From the NCBI GenBank assembly GCA_017628755.1, contig JAGBYM010000035.1:1-34407 (forward strand): DNA of 34,407 nucleotides, given 5' to 3'. The notes beneath the pieces are model-generated. The model did no database searches. It was not told the origin of the DNA and saw only the letters and a list, made by a program, of their open reading frames with translations. Below, piece by piece: positions 24,897-32,417 of this stretch (position 1 is its first letter; each line of letters starts with the position of its first letter). The stretch comes from Clostridia bacterium. Its GTDB lineage: Bacteria > Bacillota > Clostridia > Oscillospirales > CAG-272. The translations under genes were made by a program, and so were the position numbers.

Positions 24897-27869
24897 TCAG
24901 ATTTTTGAATTGGCATATGACGTAACCTTGTCATCTACAGCCTTTCGGTATATAGAATTGTGAGCAATGATTCGGTCAAACAGATCGTACCCAATATCCG
25001 TACCAAGACGGCTGCCTCTGTCAAGCCACTCTCTGACTGTTTCCAACGAGAATTTGTCAGGATTCTGCGAGAAGTGGGTAAAGAAGGTATCAACAGTCTG
25101 GATCAGATTTATATCCCTTGCTATACGGGCGTTAATGCTCTTGCAGTTATAGTAACCCGTCCAGATGTTGTAGTAGTAGGTCATATTTGCGACTTCGGGG
25201 GATGTACCTTTGAGGAACATCTTTCTTATCAGGTCGTTTTGCTCTTTGAGATCCTTATCAGGTGCGGCAAGGTTTTGCGGTATTTTATTAAGCACAGCGT
25301 CTGCCATATCGTGAATCAGAAGCATATCGAGGATTTCGGATTTGTTGTATCCCTGAATATCGCATTCCTCGGGCAAAAAGATTATAGCCATCATCCAGGC
25401 ACCGAGTGTATGCTCGGCGTAGCTTTCGGGTTCTTCGATTCCGTAATTCTGCCAGGTTGATCTTTTACGATTGTTAATTATCGAAAGATCCTTGTACAGC
25501 GTAAAAGCTACGTCAGAACGGTAATTTCCAACATAATGTCTCAGATCATCGCTGATAGACATGAAATAGAAGTGGAGCTTGTCCGACACGATGCTTCTCG
25601 GACGGGTGTAATATTTTTCGAGAAGTTCTAGGCATTTTGCGGCGTATTTGCCGAGATTGTACGGAAGCTTTTCGGGCTGAACGTGCATTCTCGCCTGAAC
25701 CAGCGTGAGGAGAGACACAAGATTCGTTTCAACGAATCCGTGACGCTTCTCCATGAGTTTGGATTCCACTCGGCTACACAAGATCCTTATCGGCTGTTCG
25801 CCGAGCTTCAGATCTGTATCAAGATAGAGCTCGTTATAAAGGTTGGTACTGAACCCGTCTCCCATATATTGAACCACGGCACCTCTGTTTATAGCGTTTG
25901 CAATATCGTTTATAACGATCAGGCATAAATATTCATCGAGAATATCGGTGCATCCGTGAGCAATCAGGGCAAGACAGACAGATCTGAAAAGTCTATGGTT
26001 ATTTTTGTTTGCAAGACTGCCGGAATTATTGGTTTTAACCACTGGCTTCAATCTTTTGTATTCGGATTCAAGAAGAACCTTGGCTTTTTCGGAAAGCTCT
26101 GCATACGTAAGCTTACCGAGCCAATATGCCGCTGTGCATTTTTGCGCATAATTGAAACTGGAATAATTATTAAGAACAAGGTCTAAAAGAGGTTTTTGGA
26201 GAGGATAGCTGTCCTTCAGCGATGACGAGATGAACAGATTCTCCATTTCTGTCATTGACGCGTTGAGAATATCGTAGTCGTTTGTTTTGTCGAAATCTCC
26301 TATGGCATGGGTAAAATAATATGCTATCAGGAATTCAAGGTATGTATTGTGTTTATGCGGGAGTGACCACATAACAGCGTTGTAATAATCAAATGAGCTG
26401 CGTGCGCTTTCATCGTAAACGTAAGAATACAGCTCTTTTGCGATTTCGAGAAGCTTTGAAGCATCGCCTTTAACTTCGGTTATGGCTAGTCTCTCATACA
26501 TATCCACCAGAGAAATACTGTCGATCGAGCAACCGTGGGTCAGTTCTGTTGCAACCAGTCGGATGCTGAATATATCAATAACTTCATATTTTAGTTTAAC
26601 TAGCGCCCGGTATACGTCAAGTTCATTTAAATCATCATATTCATCAATATACATATCGAGGATCGCACGGATTACGGGAAGGCAAAGCTCCTTGTCGGTA
26701 ATCGGTAACGAGTGGAAGTTAAAAGCATATCCGGAGGTATCTCCAAGAAGGGGGATAGCGCGTTTTAATCTGAGACGGTTTTTGACCAGGCCTACGTCGA
26801 CAGCAATGATTCTGCTGAATTTGCCGCAGTTCTGCCAAAGTTTCAGAATGACGTCTTCCGGTGCAAAGCTTGATACGACGTGTTCACGTACTGCCTCAAG
26901 CATAAGAATAGGCCTTACTTTGGGATTTTGGGATATAAAAGAAAAATACTCTTTGAGCTCTTCGCGTATGAGCTCGGTCATTTCTTCGCGTTCTTTTCCG
27001 CGTGTGTAAGGCTGCTTTTCGTAATAGCTTGATGAAAGATATACCGGCAGGCAATCGCTGGTTCCGTTTAAGAAATTTTCAAGCATTTTATAATAGGCTA
27101 ACTGGATGAGCATGTTTTTAGCGCATCCCGGAAGACCTCTTACCTGGATGGAGCTGCCCTGTTTTCCTTGCAGGGTGTCAACGATAATGTCAACATAATC
27201 AATACCCGCGGCGGTTGGCTTCCCTCTGAAGCTCATGGAAAGTGTACTGGCAAACAGAATTTGAGCGTGACGTTTGAAATTGTCGTAATTTGCCCCCCAT
27301 GTTTTATCTTTGAGACAGTACGGGAACTTCTCTATCTTTTGCAGGAGAAGATTTACGATCTCTTCTCTTGAAAGGGAGGGGGAATCGTCTGCGTGAGTAT
27401 CAGTGTTTGCCGAGGTAGAGGGCGAGACTTTTGTTTTTATAGTAACAGGTTCCGGCTCAGCAATTTCCTCGGGCAGTTCGGTGCGAATTGCGGCAAGAAG
27501 ATGCTTCAGCGCGCCATTGACGTTTCCTTCAGCACTGATCCACTGTGAAAGCTGGAGAAAATATACGTTGTTTTTTGACAGAGTGTATTCTTCGATACGG
27601 AAAGGGATTATTTTCTTATCTTTTCCTGCCGCAAGAGACATTTCTCTGCTGACGTGCGGTGAATCGTTGGAGTTTTCCGATGCAATAAGGACGAATGCTG
27701 CGCATCCCTCTATAGCGTCAACTATTTTCATTGCGAAGCTGTCGCCTCCCTCAATATTCTGGGAGGCTATCCAACAATTAATTCCGTTTCCTTCAAGATA
27801 GCTGAGAACGAGATTGGCAATGTCAGAGTCTTTTGTCGAATAGCTTATAAAAACGTATGGCTTCTTCAT
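24897..27869 (-). CDS. TIR - degenerate P-loop NTPase - HD phosphohydrolase multidomain protein
   Basis: The 990-residue protein has no signal or membrane helix. Residues 3-135 are a TIR domain (VFISYSTKDSDIANLV, CWIASQNIEGGDSF, SPHVSREMSLAA with the putative catalytic Glu E76). Residues about 170-400 look like a STAND/AAA-type NTPase. The P-loop GLPGCAKN (245-252) is degenerate, with A for the last Gly and N for Ser/Thr. A Walker B-like RIIAVDV (353-359) follows. Residues about 400-800 are mostly helical. Residues about 815-940 resemble HD_3/YfbR/HDDC2 phosphohydrolases, with ESYAEHT (H820), LLIHDMAD (H853, D854) and a late Asp near 919-927. TIR would consume NAD and HD would cut a nucleotide. 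AAAGG precedes the start. It lies 102 bases after GH43 without an obvious terminator, so it may share that transcript. A defence or stress role is inferred. Confidence 0.85.
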   Translation of the reverse strand: MKKPYVFISYSTKDSDIANLVLSYLEGNGINCWIASQNIEGGDSFAMKIVDAIEGCAAFVLIASENSNDSPHVSREMSLAAGKDKKIIPFRIEEYTLSKNNVYFLQLSQWISAEGNVNGALKHLLAAIRTELPEEIAEPEPVTIKTKVSPSTSANTDTHADDSPSLSREEIVNLLLQKIEKFPYCLKDKTWGANYDNFKRHAQILFASTLSMSFRGKPTAAGIDYVDIIVDTLQGKQGSSIQVRGLPGCAKNMLIQLAYYKMLENFLNGTSDCLPVYLSSSYYEKQPYTRGKEREEMTELIREELKEYFSFISQNPKVRPILMLEAVREHVVSSFAPEDVILKLWQNCGKFSRIIAVDVGLVKNRLRLKRAIPLLGDTSGYAFNFHSLPITDKELCLPVIRAILDMYIDEYDDLNELDVYRALVKLKYEVIDIFSIRLVATELTHGCSIDSISLVDMYERLAITEVKGDASKLLEIAKELYSYVYDESARSSFDYYNAVMWSLPHKHNTYLEFLIAYYFTHAIGDFDKTNDYDILNASMTEMENLFISSSLKDSYPLQKPLLDLVLNNYSSFNYAQKCTAAYWLGKLTYAELSEKAKVLLESEYKRLKPVVKTNNSGSLANKNNHRLFRSVCLALIAHGCTDILDEYLCLIVINDIANAINRGAVVQYMGDGFSTNLYNELYLDTDLKLGEQPIRILCSRVESKLMEKRHGFVETNLVSLLTLVQARMHVQPEKLPYNLGKYAAKCLELLEKYYTRPRSIVSDKLHFYFMSISDDLRHYVGNYRSDVAFTLYKDLSIINNRKRSTWQNYGIEEPESYAEHTLGAWMMAIIFLPEECDIQGYNKSEILDMLLIHDMADAVLNKIPQNLAAPDKDLKEQNDLIRKMFLKGTSPEVANMTYYYNIWTGYYNCKSINARIARDINLIQTVDTFFTHFSQNPDKFSLETVREWLDRGSRLGTDIGYDLFDRIIAHNSIYRKAVDDKVTSYANSKI

Positions 27870-27971
27870 TTTTGCTTATTCCTTTGATAATAATCTCCGC
27901 TTGGTGACGTTGTTGATTTTGTATTGGTCTCTCCGCGAAACAATATTGCTTGTCAGAGGCAAATATAACTT

Positions 27972-28943
27972 TTATTCTATCTCTCCCGCGGGAGGATCGA
28001 GATCAACTTCGTAGCCGGTCGGCAGACCCATTACGGGGTAGCCGGTCTCATCGAAGTCTACGCGCTGGATGTTGAAGAAGCGGTGTGCGGGGGTGACTTT
28101 CTCGTTGTGTTCCTTCATGCCGTGGTAAGCGCACCAGACCTCTTTGCCGTCGGGAGCGCGGAAGAAGGAGGCGTGACCGGGGCCGTAGAGTCCGTTGCCG
28201 TGAACGAAGAGGGGCTCGGGGTGTTTCTTCCAGTTTGCTGCATCGGTGAGCGAACCGCCGGTGTGCTCAAGCACGCCAAGGCAGTAGTAATCCGACCAAC
28301 AGCCGTTTGCGGAATAGATGATGAAGAGTCGGCCCTCGCGCTCGAGGAAGAATGCACCTTCAACGATTGCGCTTCTGCCAACGTAGGGCGGTACAAGCTC
28401 CCAATCGAGCTCGGCGCGGGCGATGGTTGCCCAGTTGTTGCCGTAAGTATAGGGATTTACAAGGTTACAGATATCAAGGACCTGACCGTACTGCGGATCG
28501 ACGCGGGAAGAGCAGAGATACTGCACTCCGTCGGGCGCGGTGTAAACGGTGGGGTCGATCGAGAAAATATCGGGAGAGGGCTTACCGCGGAAGACCCATT
28601 CACCCTCGAAGGGATCGTCTGCGGGTCCTTCCATGATGAAGAGACGCTTCTGGCTCGGTTCGGGCTTGATGCGGCCGCTGGTGTAAACATACCATCTGCC
28701 GTTCGGTGCGCGGTGCATTTCGGGAGCCCAGATGTCGCCCCAGATTCCGTCGCGTTCGCCATTGGGGGTGTAGATGATGCGGGAGTCGCCGTCTGTGACG
28801 ATAGTGCCTGCGTGACGGCTGCGGAAGAGCTCAAGCTTCGAGCCGCGAGTGAAAAGGGCGTAATAGTATCCCGTGACAGGATCATAGGTCATAAAAGGGT
28901 CGGGCGCGTCAAACGGAGACACGGGATTTCTGAATTTGAGCAT
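27972..28943 (-). CDS. intracellular glycoside hydrolase family 43-like enzyme
   Basis: The five-bladed-propeller family GH43 cleaves arabinose or xylose linkages by inversion. Likely catalytic residues are D15 (APDPFM), D130 (FSIDPTVY) and E195 (AIVEGAFF), in the family order. GDIWAPEMHR and YGPGHASFF are typical GH43 stretches. At 323 residues it is a single domain without signal peptide or dockerin, so it works on imported oligosaccharides and is not part of the cohesin-dockerin assembly. AGAGG precedes the start. The exact substrate cannot be read from sequence. Confidence 0.92.
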   Translation of the reverse strand: MLKFRNPVSPFDAPDPFMTYDPVTGYYYALFTRGSKLELFRSRHAGTIVTDGDSRIIYTPNGERDGIWGDIWAPEMHRAPNGRWYVYTSGRIKPEPSQKRLFIMEGPADDPFEGEWVFRGKPSPDIFSIDPTVYTAPDGVQYLCSSRVDPQYGQVLDICNLVNPYTYGNNWATIARAELDWELVPPYVGRSAIVEGAFFLEREGRLFIIYSANGCWSDYYCLGVLEHTGGSLTDAANWKKHPEPLFVHGNGLYGPGHASFFRAPDGKEVWCAYHGMKEHNEKVTPAHRFFNIQRVDFDETGYPVMGLPTGYEVDLDPPAGEIE

Positions 28944-28973
28944 GAGAAGTACCTCTTTTCATGATTTTTTATT

Positions 28974-29002
28974 ATTATAGCATAAATCCGGTAAAGTTGC
29001 AA
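28974..29002 (-). promoter_or_regulatory. promoter of the GH43 gene
   Basis: On the minus strand TTGCAA (28997-29002), 17 bp, TATAAT (28974-28979) preceded by TGC. It begins 11 bases after the stop of the upstream MocR-type gene. Confidence 0.85.
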
Positions 29003-29012
29003 GGTTTTTCGA

Positions 29013-30101
29013 TCATTCTTTATTGATATCTTTTCTTATCTTCCTTCTGACGCGGTTTATATGCCGCTCGAAGATGCCGCCCGTGATAAGCTCGGTGAGA
29101 ACGTATTGCATAAATGTGGGCACGGTGCAGGAATAAAAACCGAGTTTTTCTTGGTAGATCGGCACAAGATGCTTGGGCAGTACCATATACCCGACACGCA
29201 ATGAGGGCGAGATTGTTTTTGAAAAGGTGTTGAGATAGATCACGTTATCGTTATCCGAGAGAGCAAAAAGCGTTTCGGTAGGCTTGGTAGATACTGAAAA
29301 TTCCGATTCGAAGTCATCCTCGATGATATAACGCCCCTGCTTGCTTGCCCAACTAACGTATTCGTGAAGCTTTGAAGCGGTTGCCGTGACACCGCTCGGA
29401 TAGCTTCGATATGGAGTTGTGTGAAGAACGTCTGCTGATGTTTCGGAGAGCGCTTTGCTGTCGATGCCCGTTTGAGTTAAAGGAAGCGGATCGTATCTGA
29501 TCTCGGTTGCCCTGTAAACCTGTTCGATTTTTTTATATGACGGTGACTCGATCGCAAACACACAGCTTCTTCCGAGAAGCTCCACGATGAGTCCGTAGAG
29601 ATATTCCGAGCCCGAGCCTATGATTATCTGTTCTCGATCAACCGTGATGCCTCGGTTGCGCGCAAGATAGCTTTTGATTGCGTCACGAAGCTCCGAGCAA
29701 CCCGCATTGGGTGATTTCTCAAGCAAAAGATCTCCGCGGTCGCTCAGAACCTTTCGCATCGTTTTGCTTAACACGGACATAGGAAAGTCGGGTGCGGAGT
29801 GGTCGCTGTGGTAATTGGAATGATGGATCTGAACGGATTTTGCCGATGAGGCAAAGCCGTCGCTTTTGCGGAAGGTCACAACGTAACCGCTCCGCGCCCG
29901 TCCTTCAGCGTAGCCTTCGTCACAGAGCAGGGCATAGGCGTGCTCGACCGTGATCGTGCTGACGCCCGTTTCCTCCGCGAGCTCTCTTTTGGAGGGGAGC
30001 TTGCTGTTGTAGGGATAAATACCGTTTACAATATCGTCCCGCATCAGGCTGTAAAGCTGAAGATAGATGGGGCGGTTTTCTTTATCGATTACGTACTTCA
30101 T
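29013..30101 (-). CDS. MocR-type (GntR/aminotransferase-fold) regulator, C-terminally short
   Basis: Residues 1-76 are a GntR winged helix (PIYLQLYSLMRDDIVNGIY, LPSKRELAEETGVSTITV). Residues about 105-362 are an aminotransferase-like PLP domain with EDDFESEF (the Asp that contacts the PLP ring) and the PLP lysine K295 in NTFSKTISPSLRVGY. MocR proteins use PLP or amines as signals. The usual length is about 450-480. This one stops about 100 residues early, soon after FERHINRVRRK, losing the small aminotransferase subdomain, and the next promoter begins immediately. It is divergent from an ECF S component, so it probably controls that vitamin transporter in the manner of PdxR (inference). Ligand specificity is unproven. 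Confidence 0.88.
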   Translation of the reverse strand: MKYVIDKENRPIYLQLYSLMRDDIVNGIYPYNSKLPSKRELAEETGVSTITVEHAYALLCDEGYAEGRARSGYVVTFRKSDGFASSAKSVQIHHSNYHSDHSAPDFPMSVLSKTMRKVLSDRGDLLLEKSPNAGCSELRDAIKSYLARNRGITVDREQIIIGSGSEYLYGLIVELLGRSCVFAIESPSYKKIEQVYRATEIRYDPLPLTQTGIDSKALSETSADVLHTTPYRSYPSGVTATASKLHEYVSWASKQGRYIIEDDFESEFSVSTKPTETLFALSDNDNVIYLNTFSKTISPSLRVGYMVLPKHLVPIYQEKLGFYSCTVPTFMQYVLTELITGGIFERHINRVRRKIRKDINKE

Positions 30102-30132
30102 CTGGCTATATAAAAAACTCCTTAATTGGCAA

Positions 30133-30164
30133 TTGCAATATGGTCAGATATAGTATATACTATA
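30133..30164 (+). promoter_or_regulatory. promoter and palindromic operator of the ECF S component
   Basis: TTGCAA (30133-30138), 17 bp, TATACT (30156-30161). A perfect 16-bp palindrome TATAGTATATACTATA (30149-30164) covers the -10 box, and GCAATTGC (30129-30136) overlaps the -35. Such placement suggests repressor binding, perhaps by the divergent MocR-type protein. Confidence 0.6.
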
Positions 30165-30196
30165 AAGCAAAGAATGTAAAGGGAGAAAATGTAAAT

Positions 30197-30706
30197 ATGT
30201 ATTCCAAAACGAAAAAAATTGTCGGTGCGGCACTTTTTGCGGCACTTGTATATATTGCGACTTCGCTGATAATCATTCCGTCGCCGCTCAAGGGATATCT
30301 CAATCTCGGCGACTGTATCGTACTGCTTGCGGGATGGATGCTCACCCCCGGCTACGGCTTCCTCGCTGCGGGACTCGGCTCGGCTCTCGCGGATCTTTTC
30401 GCGGGCTACGTTACCTATGCCCCCGCCACGTTTATCATCAAGGGCGCGATGGCGATCGTGGCTTTTGCCTGCTTCAAGCTGATGAGCAATAAGCTCGGCA
30501 AGCTCCCCGCGCAGATCATCGGAGCGGTTTTGGCGGAGCTTTTGATGGTGACGGGATACCTTGTTTTTGAGGGATTCCTTTACGGATTCGTGCCCTCGCT
30601 CGTAAACGTCCCCGCAAACGCGACCCAAGGCGTAGCCGGAATCGTCATCGGCATCGTACTTATCAAGGTTTTTGAAAAGGCGAAGATCGCTGAGCTGTTT
30701 AAATAA
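30197..30706 (+). CDS. ECF transporter S component (ECF_ribofla_trS / PdxU2-HmpT-like)
   Basis: The 169-residue, five- to six-helix membrane protein binds a vitamin for an energy-coupling-factor transporter. GYLNLGDCIVLLAGWML, GLGSALADLFAGYVTYAPATFIIKG are typical of the PF07155 group that includes PdxU2 and HmpT. The frame is open from 30140, but the promoter places transcription after that. AAAGGGAG (30178-30185) leads to ATG 30197. The energising EcfA/EcfT units are not here and are probably shared. A vitamin B6-related or thiamin-precursor substrate is suggested by the MocR neighbour, not shown. Confidence 0.85.
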   Translation: MYSKTKKIVGAALFAALVYIATSLIIIPSPLKGYLNLGDCIVLLAGWMLTPGYGFLAAGLGSALADLFAGYVTYAPATFIIKGAMAIVAFACFKLMSNKLGKLPAQIIGAVLAELLMVTGYLVFEGFLYGFVPSLVNVPANATQGVAGIVIGIVLIKVFEKAKIAELFK

Positions 30707-30720
30707 GGATGGGGAATAGG

Positions 30721-30756
30721 AAAGCACCAAGCCGAGTGGCTTGGTGCTTTGTTTAT
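30721..30756 (+). terminator. terminator after ECF S component
   Basis: A perfect 13-bp stem AAAGCACCAAGCC / GGCTTGGTGCTTT with GAGT loop and a T-rich end. It also faces the convergent gene at 30779. Confidence 0.88.
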
Positions 30757-30778
30757 GACACGAGCATACAAAATAGAT

Positions 30779-31495
30779 CTATGAAAGTGCGATGCGGTGT
30801 ACAATAGGATAATATGTTTCCCAATCCACCTCTTTTTTTCTGAGGTGTGTTACAATGTAAATTGAGTCATCAGATAGCGCAAGAGGATTGTAGTCATCTC
30901 GAGCTCCTTCAAGCTCCAAGGAGTCCAAAATATTTCCGTCATAATCTATTCTGTATATAACAGTTGTTTTCTTTTGGCTTATAGCAAAATAAATGCTGTT
31001 ATTTATCTGCAAAAAATTGCAAGTTCCTTTGGTATTGAAATCAAAAATAACATTGCCGCTATTGATATCCAACGAATAAAAATGTCCTCCCATCCCGGCG
31101 GTGCCAAAGATGATTCGATCGTTATTTTTTATTATATCTGTGTAAAGATAGCCTCTCAAGCTCTTTTTCCACAATAGTTTGTCGTTTTTGAAGCAAGCAT
31201 AGCCCCATTCTCCTTGATGTGTTATGCGATATTCTCCAAAAACGAAATCATCTAAGACATAATGTTGTGGGGGTTTCCTTGTGGTATAGAGTTCCCTGTT
31301 CTTCGGAACATCGTCTAAATTTTGATTACAACAGATGATTTCTCCATTATCAACGTTAAACGATATATCGGATATTTTTGCAATGTTAGATGTATAGAAA
31401 AAATAATATTTTAAGCACTGATCTTCTTTGATCAGAGCACCGTGAAGCATAGCATTATAAATACCCGGCAAGCTTTTTGCCCAAAGTTGTTTCAT
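30779..31495 (-). CDS. unknown protein with PQQ/propeller-like strand repeats
   Basis: The 238-residue soluble protein has no signal peptide. Repeating short strands such as DRIIFGTAGMGGHFYSLDINSGNVIFDF, NSIYFAISQKKTTVIYRIDYDGNIL and DSIYIVTHL resemble PQQ-like or YncE-type beta-propeller blades, but about four blades are too few for a closed propeller. It has lower GC than its neighbours, which hints at a different origin. It has its own promoter. A GGCGG/AAAGG site precedes ATG. I cannot assign a function. Confidence 0.75.
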   Translation of the reverse strand: MKQLWAKSLPGIYNAMLHGALIKEDQCLKYYFFYTSNIAKISDISFNVDNGEIICCNQNLDDVPKNRELYTTRKPPQHYVLDDFVFGEYRITHQGEWGYACFKNDKLLWKKSLRGYLYTDIIKNNDRIIFGTAGMGGHFYSLDINSGNVIFDFNTKGTCNFLQINNSIYFAISQKKTTVIYRIDYDGNILDSLELEGARDDYNPLALSDDSIYIVTHLRKKEVDWETYYPIVHRIALS

Positions 31496-31519
31496 ATCAA
31501 CACCGCCTTTCTTTGCTTC

Positions 31520-31548
31520 ATTATATCACAAATCCGCGGGGATTGCAA
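31520..31548 (-). promoter_or_regulatory. promoter of the propeller-like gene
   Basis: On the minus strand TTGCAA (31543-31548), 17 bp, TATAAT (31520-31525) preceded by TGA. Confidence 0.82.
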
Positions 31549-31628
31549 GGGGGAAATTTGCGTCGTAGCTATAATAATACAAATGCTTTTCGCCCAACGG
31601 GAGAAAAGCTACCTTAATTATTCATTTA

Positions 31629-31793
31629 AAATAGAAGGACTCTGAACCCGCGTTTGCGCATTAAATGCTGTGGGATAATTCGATTTCTGCTATGCGCAAA
31701 CTGTGGTACTCCGCTTCGCTCCGACCACGGGGTTCTGAGTCCGCAAGCAACTGACAAAAATAAAAGCACCGATGCAAAGCATCGGCATTTTTG
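31629..31793. repeat. structured repeat, copy 1
   Basis: About 165 bp, repeated 197 bp downstream. It folds by GGACTC-T-GAACCC (31637-31649) with GGGTTC-T-GAGTCC (31730-31742), inner TTTGCGCA / TGCGCAAA (31653-31660 with 31693-31700) and GTGGT / ACCAC. It ends with a CCGATGC / GCATCGG hairpin like the tRNA-Trp terminator. No protein is encoded. Confidence 0.85.
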
Positions 31794-31825
31794 ATGTTTG
31801 TCGGAGTTTGGGCTTGGTAATTAGA

Positions 31826-31991
31826 AAATAGAAGGACTCTGAACCCGCGTTTGCGCATTAAATGCTGTGGGATAATTCAAATTATGCTATGCGCAAACTG
31901 TGGTACTCCGCTTCGCTCCGACCACGGGGTTCTGAGTCCGTAAGCAACTGTCGAAAAGAAAAGAAGCCGATGCATTGCATCGGCTTCTTTT
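31826..31991. repeat. structured repeat, copy 2, abutting tRNA-Trp
   Basis: It has the same layout as copy 1 (stem arms 31834-31846 with 31927-31939). The main difference is in the central loop, where this copy has ATAATT-CA-AATTAT. Its final hairpin is the terminator of the tRNA-Trp gene. The end AGAAGGACTC-T-GAACCC mimics the T-arm of that tRNA (AGAAGGACTCGAACCC). Confidence 0.85.
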
Positions 31992-31996
31992 CTTTT
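31954..31996 (-). terminator. terminator of tRNA-Trp
   Basis: A 15-bp stem AAAAGAAGCCGATGC / GCATCGGCTTCTTTT (31959-31973 with 31977-31991) follows the tRNA 3' end on the minus strand. Confidence 0.88.
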
Positions 31997-32072
31997 TGGC
32001 AGGGGCAGAAGGACTCGAACCCACGACCCATGGTTTTGGAGACCAGTACTCTACCAACTGAGCTATACCCCT
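31997..32072 (-). tRNA. tRNA-Trp (anticodon CCA)
   Basis: The 76-base cloverleaf on the minus strand has acceptor AGGGGTA / TGCCCCT, D-arm GCTCAGTTGGTAGAGT, anticodon stem-loop with CTCCAAA (anticodon CCA), T-arm GGGTTCGAGTCC, discriminator G and an encoded CCA end. Confidence 0.97.
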
Positions 32073-32084
32073 ACGTACCAAAAT

Positions 32085-32113
32085 ATTATATCATACTATC
32101 GGTGAAATGTCAA
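32085..32113 (-). promoter_or_regulatory. consensus promoter of tRNA-Trp
   Basis: On the minus strand a perfect TTGACA (32108-32113), 17 bp and TATAAT (32085-32090) with TGA extension, 13 bases before the tRNA. Confidence 0.92.
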
Positions 32114-32169
32114 GTCTTTTTTCGGATTTTCTTGAAATAAGTGAAAAATTCCGTTATTATTTGCGTTTT

Positions 32170-32309
32170 CATTAGAAAAAGGGTGACAGAGCGCAATACT
32201 TCCCTACATTCGGGAAGTATTGACTCTGTCCAAACGGTCGGCAGGGGCGCCGCCCGTTTGAAGCAGTAGCGAAAGCTGAAGCTTTCGCATTCTAATGGGG
32301 CTCTGCCCC
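32170..32309. repeat. structured intergenic element bounded by CATTAGAA/TTCTAATG
   Basis: Outer boxes CATTAGAA (32170-32177) and TTCTAATG (32290-32297) enclose nested stems: GACAGAG / CTCTGTC around AATACTTCCC / GGGAAGTATT (32195-32204 with 32212-32221), AAACGG / CCGTTT, and GCGAAAGC / GCTTTCGC. GGGGC / GCCCC follows at 32297-32309. The 32073-32417 interval holds no gene. This element looks like a non-coding, MITE-like or RNA-structured repeat. Confidence 0.55.
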
Positions 32310-32365
32310 AAACCCCGCAAACTTTGAAAAGTTTGATCAAACTTTTGCTCTTTTAATCAAAATGA

Positions 32366-32394
32366 AAATTTCCGAGCCTTTCGGCTCGGAAATT
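32366..32394 (-). terminator. terminator of the Gfo/Idh/MocA gene
   Basis: The stem AATTTCCGAGCC / GGCTCGGAAATT has a four-base loop, with a T-rich tail on the minus strand. Confidence 0.85.
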
Positions 32395-32417
32395 AACCTT
32401 AACTTTGCACTTTGCAC

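Noticed and set aside
27972-28943. The GH43 enzyme considered as a dockerin-borne enzyme of the cohesin assembly.
   Set aside because: It has neither a signal peptide nor a dockerin, so it must act inside the cell.
31629-31991. The two-copy repeat considered as a CRISPR array.
   Set aside because: There are only two copies, each 165 bp long and internally palindromic, with no regular spacers and no cas genes.
31661-32140. Small open frames on both strands across the repeats and tRNA-Trp.
   Set aside because: They translate structured non-coding DNA and the tRNA itself, a well-known source of spurious proteins.
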